From assembly GCA_017527905.1 (NCBI GenBank), contig JAFXPK010000026.1:1-64000 (forward strand): 64,000 bases of DNA, given 5' to 3'. This DNA comes from Paludibacteraceae bacterium (GTDB lineage: Bacteria; Bacteroidota; Bacteroidia; Bacteroidales; Paludibacteraceae). Under the pieces are notes generated by a model that did no database searches, was not told the DNA's origin, and saw only the letters and a list, made by a program, of their open reading frames with translations. The position numbers and the translations under genes are program-made. Below are positions 25,534 through 35,700 of this stretch, piece after piece; position 1 is the first letter of the stretch; every line of letters begins with the position of its first letter.

Positions 25534-26439
25534 ATGCTTGGTCTAAAGAAGAAATGGCACGATTTTATGCACAACGAGGAGTTGAAGCATAAGATCTATA
25601 TGGTAATCTATGACACGGATTCACCAATGGGGAAGATGTTTGACGTCTTGCTTATTTTATTTATCCTTGTGAGTGTCATGGTCGTGATTTTGGAGAGCCT
25701 TGCGATTTTCCCTCCGACGTTTAAGTTTTTCCTGAGCGTGTTGGAGTGGGTCTTCACGGTGTTCTTCACGATAGAATATTTGTTGAGGCTTTATTGCTCA
25801 CCGCATCCCTTCAAGTATGCAACCAGTTTCTTTGGCGTTGTCGATTTGTTGGCTACGGTACCTACCTATCTCGGCTTTTTCTTTCCGAACGCGCATGGTT
25901 TGCTGACCATCCGTATCTTGCGTCTGATACGTGTCTTCCGTATCTTTAAGCTCTTCTCTTATTGGAGGGAGGGGGAGATTCTGCTGAATTCCCTGAAGGC
26001 TAGTTCCCGTAAAATCATTGTCTTCTTCGTGTTCGTGTTGCTCCTTGTCGTGTGCATCGGAACGGTGATGTATATGGTGGAGGGTGGTATCGAAGGAAGC
26101 AGTTTCCACGATATACCGAGCAGTATCTATTGGGCGATTGTGACCACCACGACGGTAGGATATGGTGATATTACCCCTATGACGAGTCTGGGTCGGTTCC
26201 TTTCCGCTTTTGTGATGCTTTTGGGTTACACGGTGCTGGCGGTTCCTACGGGTATCGTCTCCGCTCAGATGATAACGGAGAAGAAGAAGATATCCATTCG
26301 CCCTTGTCCGCATTGCCACAAGACGGGGCATGACGAGGACGCTGTTTTTTGCAGGTACTGCGGCAAGCGTCTCTTTGACGACGAGTCGGACGGCTTCGAC
26401 GAGAAGGAAATCGTGACGCAGGAAGGGGAAATCAAGTGA
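25534..26439 (+). CDS. Voltage-gated K+ channel-like ion transporter with C-terminal zinc ribbon
   Basis: A 301-aa 6TM channel. S4 is visible as RILRLIRVFRIFKLF (about 128-142), and the pore has the selectivity filter TTVGYGD near residue 208 followed by S6. The C terminus carries a zinc-ribbon-like CPHCHKTGHDEDAVFCRYCGKRL and an acidic tail. Kv-type bacterial channels of this size are common; the zinc ribbon is a frequent bacterial extension of unclear role. It follows mntP by 13 nt. Confidence 0.92.
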   Translation: MLGLKKKWHDFMHNEELKHKIYMVIYDTDSPMGKMFDVLLILFILVSVMVVILESLAIFPPTFKFFLSVLEWVFTVFFTIEYLLRLYCSPHPFKYATSFFGVVDLLATVPTYLGFFFPNAHGLLTIRILRLIRVFRIFKLFSYWREGEILLNSLKASSRKIIVFFVFVLLLVVCIGTVMYMVEGGIEGSSFHDIPSSIYWAIVTTTTVGYGDITPMTSLGRFLSAFVMLLGYTVLAVPTGIVSAQMITEKKKISIRPCPHCHKTGHDEDAVFCRYCGKRLFDDESDGFDEKEIVTQEGEIK

Positions 26440-26550
26440 ATTATGAATTTTGAATTATGAAACGTTAGTTCGACGTAGTCAATTAAGAATTATTGGCTAT
26501 TGTTTAGTTAATGGCTCATCCTACCTGTTAAGCGATTAGCACCAGCAAAT

Positions 26551-26592
26551 AAAGAATGTCAGACGGTGTGAGTTAGTTCCACCATCTGACAT
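26551..26592 (-). terminator. Probable terminator of the FISUMP operon
   Basis: ATGTCAGA (26556-26563) pairs with TCTGACAT (26585-26592), extended by GGTG/CACC; the minus strand continues TCTTTATTT. The rest of 26440-26620 is AT-rich and includes short ATGAATT-like tandem repeats; I see no gene in it. Confidence 0.5.
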
Positions 26593-26620
26593 CCCTTAAA
26601 TATCTCTTATGATCTCCATT

Positions 26621-28123
26621 TCAGTCGGAAACGGCACGGACAAGAAGACCATGATATCGACCGGAATTGATGTAATATAAGGGGGAAAGTGCTCCACATA
26701 GCTCTGCATCGTATCCTGGTGACGAAGTCATAATCAACGGATCTGAGGATAATGTACTTCCACAATCTGAGCTTTCTAATCCTTCGTCACCATATCTTCC
26801 CACGCATGGTATAAAGATGGAAGCCCCGTTGGTTTTGCTTGTAAATTGGTATCCGTCCACACCGTTAAGTGTAGTCGGTTCCATTATGCAATACTCGCTT
26901 AATTCCAGGCACTCGTCCAGGGTTGGCATTCTCCAGGTTCCTCCCATGTTGGCTCTTGCAGCATCATATTCCATTGGCAGTGGACCAAAGTTTGGGTAGC
27001 AGTAGTTCGCTAAAGGATCACTTCCTGTGCCGTAGTCACTCGAAATCCAAGCTCCTGCTCCGTCAAGACCTCCCAGATAATTCATGTTTGTATAGCTCTC
27101 TTTGGGCTTGGTCTCTCCCCATGCGAAGAAATCGCCGCTTTCTGATGGGGATTTTGCCCCTACATTTTGGGCTGCCCATTTCAACCCGCTGGGAAGGCCG
27201 AGATCCACGTAATCGTAACCGTTGGGGTCGAAGGTCGGGAAGTGGGGTATGGCGATTACCTCCTCCACGTTGTGGCTTTGGGTCTCACCGTTGGTTAATT
27301 CCACTGTTATTATTTTTTTTGACTTTGAAACGGCTCGAATCGGTGTTCCGTGAGGACGATAAATGAGACTAGTATAGACGTATGATATTTTATTATTAGC
27401 TGTTACAATACCAAATGCATTCACAGAGGAGCTCCTTTTTCTTAGAGTAGTGCATATATTACTGGTGTAGTATTTTGCACTGTGCATGGTGTCTACGATG
27501 GTTACTTTGGAGCCTACCGTTTCGTTTTCAAGGTATCCAGCGAAGGGGAAGAAGATGGAGTTACCGTTGGATTTGCTTACCCAATAGCATCCTGGTATTC
27601 CGTTGATTGTGTCCAAGAGGGCTTCGCAGGCATCTCTCAATTCTAGGTAATCATCTTCTGTCGGGATTTGCCAATCTCCCCCCATCACGACATGGGCTGC
27701 GTCATATTTGTCGGGAAGTGCGCATGGATAGGGATAGTAGCAGGAAAAAAGAGGGTCACTACGAGTGGCCATATCATACAGTAAATTTTTTTCGTCATTC
27801 ATGTAGTGCCTTTTTTGTATGAAATCTTCCCCAACCATTGGTTCTACTTCACCGAACGCATAGTAGTTCCCAAATTCCTCCGGAGATTTGGCTCCTATAT
27901 TGCAGGTCGCCCACATCTTACCGCTTGGCAAATCCAAATCCACATATTCATATCCGTTCGCATCGAAACTGTGGGTTTCATCCGTCTCAAAACGGATGCT
28001 TGCGACGCTATCAATCGAAAACGTAAAAGTGTTTCCTGCCTCTGTCACTATTTTCGCCGAGTACTGAGCGAATAAAGAAAAAGGTAGGATGGCAAAGACG
28101 ATGATTAATAATCTATGTTTCAT
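26621..28123 (-). CDS. Secreted protein with two FISUMP domains
   Basis: A 500-aa protein with a signal peptide (IFAILPFSLFAQ). A short beta module follows (KIVTEAGNTFTFSIDSVASI). Two tandem FISUMP-type repeats come next, each starting YVDL-LPSG-WA-NIGAKSP (about 61 and 309) and containing GGDWQIPTEDDYLELRD or GGTWRMPTLDECLELSE. Each ends with the typical PIRAVS or LLVRAVSD. FISUMP domains are common on exported proteins of gut Bacteroidetes and Fibrobacter; function is unknown, surface display likely. It has no T9SS tail of its own, but its start overlaps by 4 nt the upstream gene for a short T9SS-tailed protein. Confidence 0.9.
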   Translation of the reverse strand: MKHRLLIIVFAILPFSLFAQYSAKIVTEAGNTFTFSIDSVASIRFETDETHSFDANGYEYVDLDLPSGKMWATCNIGAKSPEEFGNYYAFGEVEPMVGEDFIQKRHYMNDEKNLLYDMATRSDPLFSCYYPYPCALPDKYDAAHVVMGGDWQIPTEDDYLELRDACEALLDTINGIPGCYWVSKSNGNSIFFPFAGYLENETVGSKVTIVDTMHSAKYYTSNICTTLRKRSSSVNAFGIVTANNKISYVYTSLIYRPHGTPIRAVSKSKKIITVELTNGETQSHNVEEVIAIPHFPTFDPNGYDYVDLGLPSGLKWAAQNVGAKSPSESGDFFAWGETKPKESYTNMNYLGGLDGAGAWISSDYGTGSDPLANYCYPNFGPLPMEYDAARANMGGTWRMPTLDECLELSEYCIMEPTTLNGVDGYQFTSKTNGASIFIPCVGRYGDEGLESSDCGSTLSSDPLIMTSSPGYDAELCGALSPLYYINSGRYHGLLVRAVSD

Positions 28124-28596
28124 TTCTTTAGAATCTTTACTGATGTTTCTTCGTTAATTTGTAGGATGTAAGTTCCTTGGGGCACTGACGTTAGGGAAAT
28201 GGTGGCTTCACCATCCACGGCACGGGCTACCCCTAATAGGCTTCCGTTGATGCCGAACAGGCGGAGAGACTTCAGTTGGCTGGATGTCACAGTCGCACTA
28301 TTATGCGATACGATGACGTTGTACACCTTCCCTGCTGGTGTCTCTATCACACCTGTGTGGAGCTCAACGTATCCCCAACTTTTCACTTTGCTGATTTCTT
28401 GTACATAGACACTGTCTTCGCAGCTTATTTTCAATGAGTTGCTTGATAGTGTGACGAGTGGTTCCTTTTCTAGAGGGAACAATAGTACCTCTCCTGATTC
28501 ACATTCGACTTTTAGATTGTTCATTGTGCCACTCATCCCAATTGACGGTGCAGCCATGCAACAGGCAACGAATAGCAGATTTCTTAGTCTCCTCAT
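28120..28596 (-). CDS. Short T9SS type A sorting-domain protein
   Basis: A 158-aa exported protein. A signal peptide is followed by a small beta region containing SNSLKISCEDSVYVQ and a helical KSWGYVEL segment. The C-terminal about 75 residues match a T9SS type A tail: IVSHNSATV, LKSLRLFGINGSLLG, VPQGTYILQI and final SVKILKK. The architecture is the same as the short genes at 48788 and 50673, each also directly upstream of a larger secreted protein. The passenger is minimal, so it may act as a partner or anchor for the FISUMP protein; this is inference. Confidence 0.8.
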   Translation of the reverse strand: MRRLRNLLFVACCMAAPSIGMSGTMNNLKVECESGEVLLFPLEKEPLVTLSSNSLKISCEDSVYVQEISKVKSWGYVELHTGVIETPAGKVYNVIVSHNSATVTSSQLKSLRLFGINGSLLGVARAVDGEATISLTSVPQGTYILQINEETSVKILKK

Positions 28597-28657
28597 AATT
28601 CAATTCTTTTATTGTCTGTATAACGTTTTTTTACGTATCATTTGGTAAACGCCCTTG

Positions 28658-29497
28658 TCATTCCTCCTCTGTCAGTCTGACACCATCGTCTCCGATGGTG
28701 ATGATCCGTTGTTTGTACAGTGAACCCAAAGTCTTCTTGAAGGCTTTCTTGCTACATCCGAAAGTGTTGTAGATGATGTCTGCGTCTGTCTTGTCGTTCA
28801 TGGGCAGATAGCCGTTCCTGCGTTTCAATTCGTCAAGTATCTGCTCGCTGATGGTGTCCACCACCTTGTACCCTTGTGGCTGTAGGGCCACGTCGAGTTT
28901 GCCGTCCTCGCGTACGCATTTCACGTATCCTTTGGTGCGCATGGCGAAGTCTATGTGCTCGAAGATTTCGCTATGGTATACCAATCCCCAGTAGGCGTCA
29001 TCCACGATCACCTTGTATCCGAGGTCGGTTTCTTTGGCGAAAAGGATGTCCACCTCGTCGTTCCTTTTGTAGGTAGGCTTGTCCAGGTCGAGGAAGTCGT
29101 CGACGTGCATGCTGGCGATGACCTGTTCCGTATGGTGGTCATAGAAGACGTGCACGAGGTAGGTGCCGCCGAGGGACAACTTGCTGGTCTGCTCCTTGGA
29201 AGGGAGGAAAAGCTTGCGTTTCAGACCCCAGTCGAGCAAGGCGCCCGCCGAGGATACATGCACGACCGGAAGGAATTCGAACTCGCCTGCGATGGCGAGA
29301 GGAATCTTCGCCGATCCAATCGTCTTCTTGTCCGCATCCTTGTAGAGGAATATCTTCACGGAATCACCCTCCTGGGGTGTTTCCGTGAACTCCTCTGTTG
29401 GTATGTTGAATACCTCCTCATCTTCGGAGACGACGGTCACTTCCTTTTGACCGACGTTTCGCACGGTCATTTTATTTATTTTTCCTATTTCAATCAT
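28658..29497 (-). CDS. S1-like RNA-binding protein, CvfB family
   Basis: A 279-aa cytoplasmic protein built of repeated S1-type OB folds: IGKINKMTVRNV at the N terminus, then FLPVVHVSSAGALLDWGLKRKLFLP and VIVDDAYWGLVYHSEIFEHI. It ends with a winged-helix region (KTDADIIYNTFGCSKKAFKKTLGSLYKQ). This order matches CvfB/YitL proteins, RNA-binding regulators in Firmicutes. It overlaps the preceding AsmA gene by 4 nt. Confidence 0.9.
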   Translation of the reverse strand: MIEIGKINKMTVRNVGQKEVTVVSEDEEVFNIPTEEFTETPQEGDSVKIFLYKDADKKTIGSAKIPLAIAGEFEFLPVVHVSSAGALLDWGLKRKLFLPSKEQTSKLSLGGTYLVHVFYDHHTEQVIASMHVDDFLDLDKPTYKRNDEVDILFAKETDLGYKVIVDDAYWGLVYHSEIFEHIDFAMRTKGYVKCVREDGKLDVALQPQGYKVVDTISEQILDELKRRNGYLPMNDKTDADIIYNTFGCSKKAFKKTLGSLYKQRIITIGDDGVRLTEEE

Positions 29498-32385
29498 TCT
29501 GTTTTCTTGTTGTTGTTGCCTGCGGCGGAAGCCTTCTCTATCAGAGCGTTTCCGTTCTTTTCGGCGTTCTGAATCAGTTTGTCACCGGCAGTAGATGCTT
29601 CGTTCACCATCTTGTTGGCTTGCTCTTGTGCCTTCTTGATGCCCGCATCGCCGGTCTTCTTGGCAGCTGCTTTGGCGAGAGGATTGGTTGCCTTGTCCTG
29701 CAGTTTCTGGGAGTTGGCCTTCGCCTCTTCCACTAGTTTGTCCGCCCCTTTCTGAGCTTCCGCGATCATTTTCTCACGCTGTGCTTTGGCTTCCGCCACC
29801 ATTTTGTCGCGTTGCGCTTTAGCCTCCGCGATGGCTTTCTCTTTTGCCTTGTCTACAACCTCCAACGCTTTTTCTTTTATGGATTCGAGCGTCGAGGCCG
29901 CACCGACAGTCACCTTCGGAGCGGTGAATGTGCCACCGATCTTCACATCCAATGCTACTGGTATCTTATCCGTGATGGATTTGAGCGATATGGTGGAGAT
30001 GTAGTCCAATGTCTGGTCGAGGCCTGACGAACCGGAGAATTTGAACATGGCGGTTTGGATGGCGGTCTCGAATGGATCGATCTCCAACCTTCCGTTCTTG
30101 ATAGCGAACTTGATGTTGATGTCCTTCATCTGTGGATTTTTCAGTGAAGGCATTTTGATCTTATTGGCAAGGGCGCTAATCGCTTTGGTCTTGTCCTCGA
30201 TCTCATTGAATGCCTTTACCTCGCTCAGTCCCACTTCCTTGGAGGAGAATTTACCCTTTCCATTGACAGTGGAGAGGTTAGGCGTCATGCCATGGTCCAG
30301 TTTGGAGTCGAATTTCAGGTCCATCGAGAAGTTACCCGAAGCGTCTGACAATATCGGAGCCAGTTTGTTGGCGGTGGAGACCTTGGTGAAGACTTCGGAG
30401 ATCTTCATCTCCTTCAATCCTAGTGCCAAATCCACTTTCGGAGCGAGTGTGTCCTTCACGTCGTATTCTCCGTTGACGTTGAATGATCCACCCATTGTGT
30501 TTCCGCTCAGGGTGCTGATCTTCGCCACTTTCTCTTTCAAGGCTAGGTTCCCTTTCAGTTGGGTGATCTCAATATCCTCGAAGAGCAGTTTGTTGATGTT
30601 GGTGGTCAATGCGAAATCGACGTTGCCAGGAATGTCGATGATGGAGTTCTCGGTCGCGCTTTCAGGGCTTGCGCTAGCGTTTTCTTCCTCGCCGCCACCT
30701 ATTAATTCATTTGCGTCGATATAGTTGGAGTTGACGTTCAGGCTACCCGTGATCGTCTCTCCTCTAAGTGCGTATTGCAGGAAGTTTTGTAATGTTCCGT
30801 CCAATTTCAGGTCGCTCTTGCCCAGTCCTAAGTCCGCATTCATCTTCACGTTTTGCGAGGTGAAGTCCAGGTTGGCGTTGTTCATGTTCACATCGAAGTC
30901 CAACGAATTCATCTTCAGCAGGAAGTTCTTCATGTTGAGTGAACCGAGGATGGAGAAGCGGTCGTATTCTTCCTTGTCTACGTAAGACATCTTTCCGTTT
31001 GCTTTCAGGGCGGCGGTCATGATACCGTTGATCTTCATCTCGTCCAAGTGAACTACCTCCGTCAACTTGCTGAAATCGATGGTTCCGTCTGCCGCGAACC
31101 TGAAGTCTGGATCGGAGATCGGAGTCTTCATGAAGAGAGTTATACCGAATGGGTTGCCAGCCATTGTTAGCCCGAATTTCTTCACGTCGATGGTGGTGGA
31201 GTCGGTGATGTCTCCTGGGTTAGAGATGTTCGCATTGATGTTGATGTTATTGATTGAGCTTGGTAGATCAGGGTATTTGAACATTGCGTTCGATATCTCC
31301 AGGTCTGCGTTGAATGCCGGAAGCGTATCGCCTTGCATACGACCCTTCGCCGAGGCGTTGAGTGCCACCTCTCCTGCTGTTTGGATGGAGGAGAAATCGT
31401 CCGCATAGATGGCCGGAATCAAAGAAAGTATCTGTTTGAAGTCAATGTTAGGCGTGTTAAGCTTCAGGTCCACATCTGTGGTGGTGGAGTCTACCAACCA
31501 TACCGAGCCATCGAAGTTCGCCTTGATTTCGTTCAGGGAGATTGAATTTTCCGCAAAGGTGAATTTGCTGCTGTCCAGATCTGCGACCATGTCTACATCA
31601 GCCTTCACTTTCGCTTTTTTCAGGTAAGGGATGCCACCCATGTGGAGCGAGGTGGAGTCCACACCCAGCGAGAGTTTCAGGTCTGTCTTGTTCCCTCTCA
31701 CTTGCCCGTTGAAGTTCAGGTCCACGGATTCGAGGACGGCCTCCGTGTTGGAGGAAGAGGCGTCGTGGTAGGCGATCTTGTCCACCAGGAGTTTCAGCTC
31801 GTCGATGTGCGCCAATGTCTCTATGTCAAGCGCAAGCACGCCTTTCAAGTCCAGGTTCACACCTTCCACAGAGGCTTTCATGCTGTCAGGTTGACTCGTG
31901 TAGGACGCCCGTAGATTTTCGATTGTCACCTTCTTGAGATTAAGTATGATCGGAGCGGAAGGCTCTTCCGATTCCTCGGTGGCGGTGGAGTCGGACTCTA
32001 CGATCTCCCAGTTGGCCTTCCCTTGTTCGTTCACGATGGCATTCGCCACAGGGTTGACCAATTTTATTTTGTTCACTTCGAATGATTCCTTGAATAAGCT
32101 TTTCAGATTGAGGACGACCTCTAATTCGTCCACGTGAAGCAGTGTGTCACCTGCGAAGGAATCCACACCCACGATGCCGAAGTCCTCCACGGAGAAGGTG
32201 GCGTTCGGGAAATTGGAAAAGAAGCCTAATGAGAAGTCTCCCAAATGGATCTCCGCATCCAAAGCCTTGTTGGCTTCCGCTTCCGCAACATCTTTGATTT
32301 TATCCTTAAAGAAAAAAGGAAGGACTAGCATTAGCCCTAAAATCGATAGCAAAACAATGCCGATAATTTTAAATGCTTTTTTCAT
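29494..32385 (-). CDS. Large AsmA family protein with Lys/Ala-rich C-terminal tail
   Basis: A 963-aa envelope protein. One N-terminal membrane helix (MKKAFKIIGIVLLSILGLMLV) is followed by the AsmA N-terminal motif FPNATFSVEDFGI and long beta repeats with recurrent VDLxLG-type strands. These probably form an elongated lipid-transfer groove between the membranes, as proposed for AsmA/TamB-like proteins. Residues about 825-955 form a highly charged Ala/Lys/Glu tail with heptad-like repeats (AKAQRDKMVAEAKAQREKM), which is unusual. The start at 32385 is chosen because the upstream in-frame ATG adds 21 residues in front of the membrane helix. Confidence 0.88.
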   Translation of the reverse strand: MKKAFKIIGIVLLSILGLMLVLPFFFKDKIKDVAEAEANKALDAEIHLGDFSLGFFSNFPNATFSVEDFGIVGVDSFAGDTLLHVDELEVVLNLKSLFKESFEVNKIKLVNPVANAIVNEQGKANWEIVESDSTATEESEEPSAPIILNLKKVTIENLRASYTSQPDSMKASVEGVNLDLKGVLALDIETLAHIDELKLLVDKIAYHDASSSNTEAVLESVDLNFNGQVRGNKTDLKLSLGVDSTSLHMGGIPYLKKAKVKADVDMVADLDSSKFTFAENSISLNEIKANFDGSVWLVDSTTTDVDLKLNTPNIDFKQILSLIPAIYADDFSSIQTAGEVALNASAKGRMQGDTLPAFNADLEISNAMFKYPDLPSSINNININANISNPGDITDSTTIDVKKFGLTMAGNPFGITLFMKTPISDPDFRFAADGTIDFSKLTEVVHLDEMKINGIMTAALKANGKMSYVDKEEYDRFSILGSLNMKNFLLKMNSLDFDVNMNNANLDFTSQNVKMNADLGLGKSDLKLDGTLQNFLQYALRGETITGSLNVNSNYIDANELIGGGEEENASASPESATENSIIDIPGNVDFALTTNINKLLFEDIEITQLKGNLALKEKVAKISTLSGNTMGGSFNVNGEYDVKDTLAPKVDLALGLKEMKISEVFTKVSTANKLAPILSDASGNFSMDLKFDSKLDHGMTPNLSTVNGKGKFSSKEVGLSEVKAFNEIEDKTKAISALANKIKMPSLKNPQMKDINIKFAIKNGRLEIDPFETAIQTAMFKFSGSSGLDQTLDYISTISLKSITDKIPVALDVKIGGTFTAPKVTVGAASTLESIKEKALEVVDKAKEKAIAEAKAQRDKMVAEAKAQREKMIAEAQKGADKLVEEAKANSQKLQDKATNPLAKAAAKKTGDAGIKKAQEQANKMVNEASTAGDKLIQNAEKNGNALIEKASAAGNNNKKTE

Positions 32386-32735
32386 ACGACAAATATGTGT
32401 AATCAATATGTTTATTAACTGCATTAATATCTTCCACAAAGTTATCACAAAGAGATGATTTTTAATTCATATAAATGTAAAAAATAGAGCAAAAAATAAT
32501 TTTTTTCGTCAAACCAATATTATAGTTACCGTTGGTATGTCCAGTTGTGTGTTTTATAAGTCAATTAAACGTCTGATTTTAGGGCTGACATATAATAATT
32601 GTGGATTTTTTTTCGAAAAACATCTTTTTTTGTACTCTAAATACATTATTGTTGATTCTATTTTTTAATTTTGCGGGTGTTTCTTGAAATTTTAATATAG
32701 AACTTTAGTGAAAAAGCAATTAATATTACGTGATT
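32386..32735. other. AT-rich intergenic region between AsmA and the adhesin gene
   Basis: It contains the divergent control regions of the two genes. The only clear signal is TAATTTTG at 32666-32673. I see no gene or stable RNA structure. Confidence 0.5.
32666..32673 (+). promoter_or_regulatory. -7 box TAATTTTG for the adhesin operon
   Basis: A perfect TAnnTTTG match 62 nt before the ATG at 32736. Confidence 0.5.
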
Positions 32736-35700
32736 ATGAGGGGGAATTTTAGAAGACTCGTGGTGTTTTTCACAATGATTTGGGGAATAGCCCAGGTGAT
32801 CATGTCGGAGGGAATTCTCATTTTTGAGATTTCCGATGCTCAAAACCGACCCGTTTCAGATCTTTCCGTGAATGTGGAGTCGGATGGCGTCTTGTATAAA
32901 ACATACACGACCGACGAGTCGGGTAGGGTGGTGGATCCCCTGTTTCCGGCGGGTGATTACACATACTCATTCGAGTTCGGTGATTTGCGGAATGGTAAAT
33001 TTTCCGTTAAGGACGGCAATTACACCTGGATAAATTTGGATTACCGTTTGTGGTCCATTACGTTCATGAACGAAGATGGTTCCATGCTGGAGGGTAAGAA
33101 GGCCACTATTTATAAGGTGAATGATGATAAGACCGAGACCTTCATTGCGGAGAAGGTGTCGGATAGTACAGGTGTCACGGAGTTTTTGGTGCCGGAAGGG
33201 CAATACAAGTATTCTACATTCAGAGGCTCCAGCTATGTGACAGTGAAGGATCAGAATATCAACACGGAGGTTGCCGTGGCGAGTGGTGAGATAACCCACC
33301 AAACGCACTTCTGTTTCATCAATGACAAGGGAACCCACTTGACTGTTTTCGCCAAGGATATTTATGTTACGCATATCGCGCCCGATAGTATCTATCCGTT
33401 TGGTGCGGTGGATGCGCATAGCGATGTGATTTCCGGAGGCTACTATAAGTATAATACCACGGACAACTATGTCTCTTGTCCTGCGGGCACCTATTCATGT
33501 TCCGTGCAGACCAAGGATTATGGCACGATTGTCGACACCTTTGTCGTGGATGACAATGATGCGCTGGAAGGAAACATTGTCTATCTGATTTTGCCGACGT
33601 TGCCTGATACTACGGGTGAAGGAGGCGGGGTTGAAACCCGTTTCAAAATTCCGGTGAACGAAGAGATCGAGTCTGGCAACCCTATTCTATTGGAGGTGAC
33701 GGTACGTTCCGTGCTGGATAGCATGCCTTTGCCTTTGATTCAGTGTAACTTGCTGCTTACGTTGGACAATTCTTCGGAGTCCCCTTATGCGTTGACGGAG
33801 GATTCCGGTAAGGTCTCTTGGCTTGTCAGCCCTGACGTGTATGATATTGCGGTGCTGAGGGATACTACGAGGGGAATAGAGGTGGATCATGACACTTCTT
33901 TGACGGTCTACATTAACCCTGACGATTATACGAAAGTCTATTTCGACTTCTATTATGGGGAAGAGAAGTTTATCCCTTCGTCGGTTAGGAAGATATTGAT
34001 TTGGCCTACTGATGACCAGGAACGTTACGTGGAGTATATGGGTAGATGGAGAGATACTGTCCGTTATCTGTATGATCTGCCTATCCTAATGGCGGAAGGT
34101 ATTTACCGTAATATGGTTAACCTCGATGAGAAGGGGTATCACACGAGTCTCTCGAATGTCTTCGTCGTGGAAAAGAAGGACACAGCCATCCATGTGAGAA
34201 CTGAACTCCTGCCATTCCACAAACTGAACATAGAACTGATCGATGTGAATCATTCTAAATTCGAGTCGAGACAGTATGTGATGTTGGAGTCGAACGGTTT
34301 CATCTCCAAGCTTGTGACGGATAGTGCCGGACATTACTCGGAGGATTTCACGGAGGGAACTTATATCCTATCCGCTTTCGGCGACACGCAGACGGTTGAA
34401 CTTCTTGCGGATACGACCATCTTCTTCCAATCGAAGGCGCCTCTGACGCAAAAGGTGAAGTTCCAGTTCCTGCATGATGGTCAGGTGGTGTATCCTCAAA
34501 TCATGAACATGGATGTTTACAAACGGAACCCTGACGCATTGTATTCCAAGTCGATTTCCAAGTTCTACGATGACTATGAGGGCAAAGGCGCTGCCTGGGT
34601 TTTCGAGGAGTACACGATTTGCGAAATGGGCGACTACTATGTGAAATATGTCTTAAAGGATTATGATTACAACGGATCGTTCACTTGTGATTTTAATATC
34701 TCGGAAAAGGGTGGGGAGGATACCACGGTGTATATCGTGGTGCCTGTGAAACGCTCTGTCTCCATTACCATCAAGGATGCTAACCTCGATTTGGTGAGCG
34801 GTGTGTTCGGAAACATCTACAAGTATGACGAGAATGGCGAGCTCATGTCCTCGCTGGAATACGATTATGACAACCATGAGGGCTTGCGGACCAATTCCGA
34901 AGGCTTGATTATCGATCATCTCGTGCCTGGACGGTACCAACTCCGTATCTTGGATATCAAGAGGGACTTCATCGTGAAGGATTACGATCTGGACTTCGAC
35001 ATCATATCCGGAACGAAGATGTACGACGTGAAGTATAAGGTCTTGTATAAATCAAGCAAAAAGTATGGAACTAATCTGTTGCTCGATGTGAACAAGGAAG
35101 GACAATTCTATAATAGTTCCTATACGGACGAGACGGGTACCGTCGAACTGTTCTGTGAGGCGGGCAAGTATTCTTACCATCTGCATTACGGAAAGAATAA
35201 CGACGGTTCTTACCAATTGTCGGGCGATACGACCATCTATATTTACATTGAGGATCCTATCTATGTGGATTCCATATCCATCCAGGGATGTGCTTGTCTG
35301 ACACATGGCGACACTTTGCGGATGAACGCCTCCCTGTTCCCTGGTGATCCTACCCAAAAGGAGATCGAGTGGAGCTCCGACAATGATGTGGTGGCTCATA
35401 TCACCAGTGAGGGTGTCCTTATCGCCCATGACGTCAAAACGGATGGCTTTGTGACGGTGACGGCTAAGAGTATGGATGCGAAGGGAACGGTTGCGACACG
35501 CACATTCTTCGTGGGTAATGGGAACTGTGGCTCGTCTATCAACTTGAGCTTTGAAGGCACTTCCGTCCGTGAGTTGCCGATCACTTCCGATAAACAACGT
35601 GTTGTTGTGACGACAGAAGATGAGGATAAATTCCCTAAGGTATATCTCTATCAGAGTTCGACGGACTCTGTTAAATGGAAGACTGTCCTTGGTCCGACGA

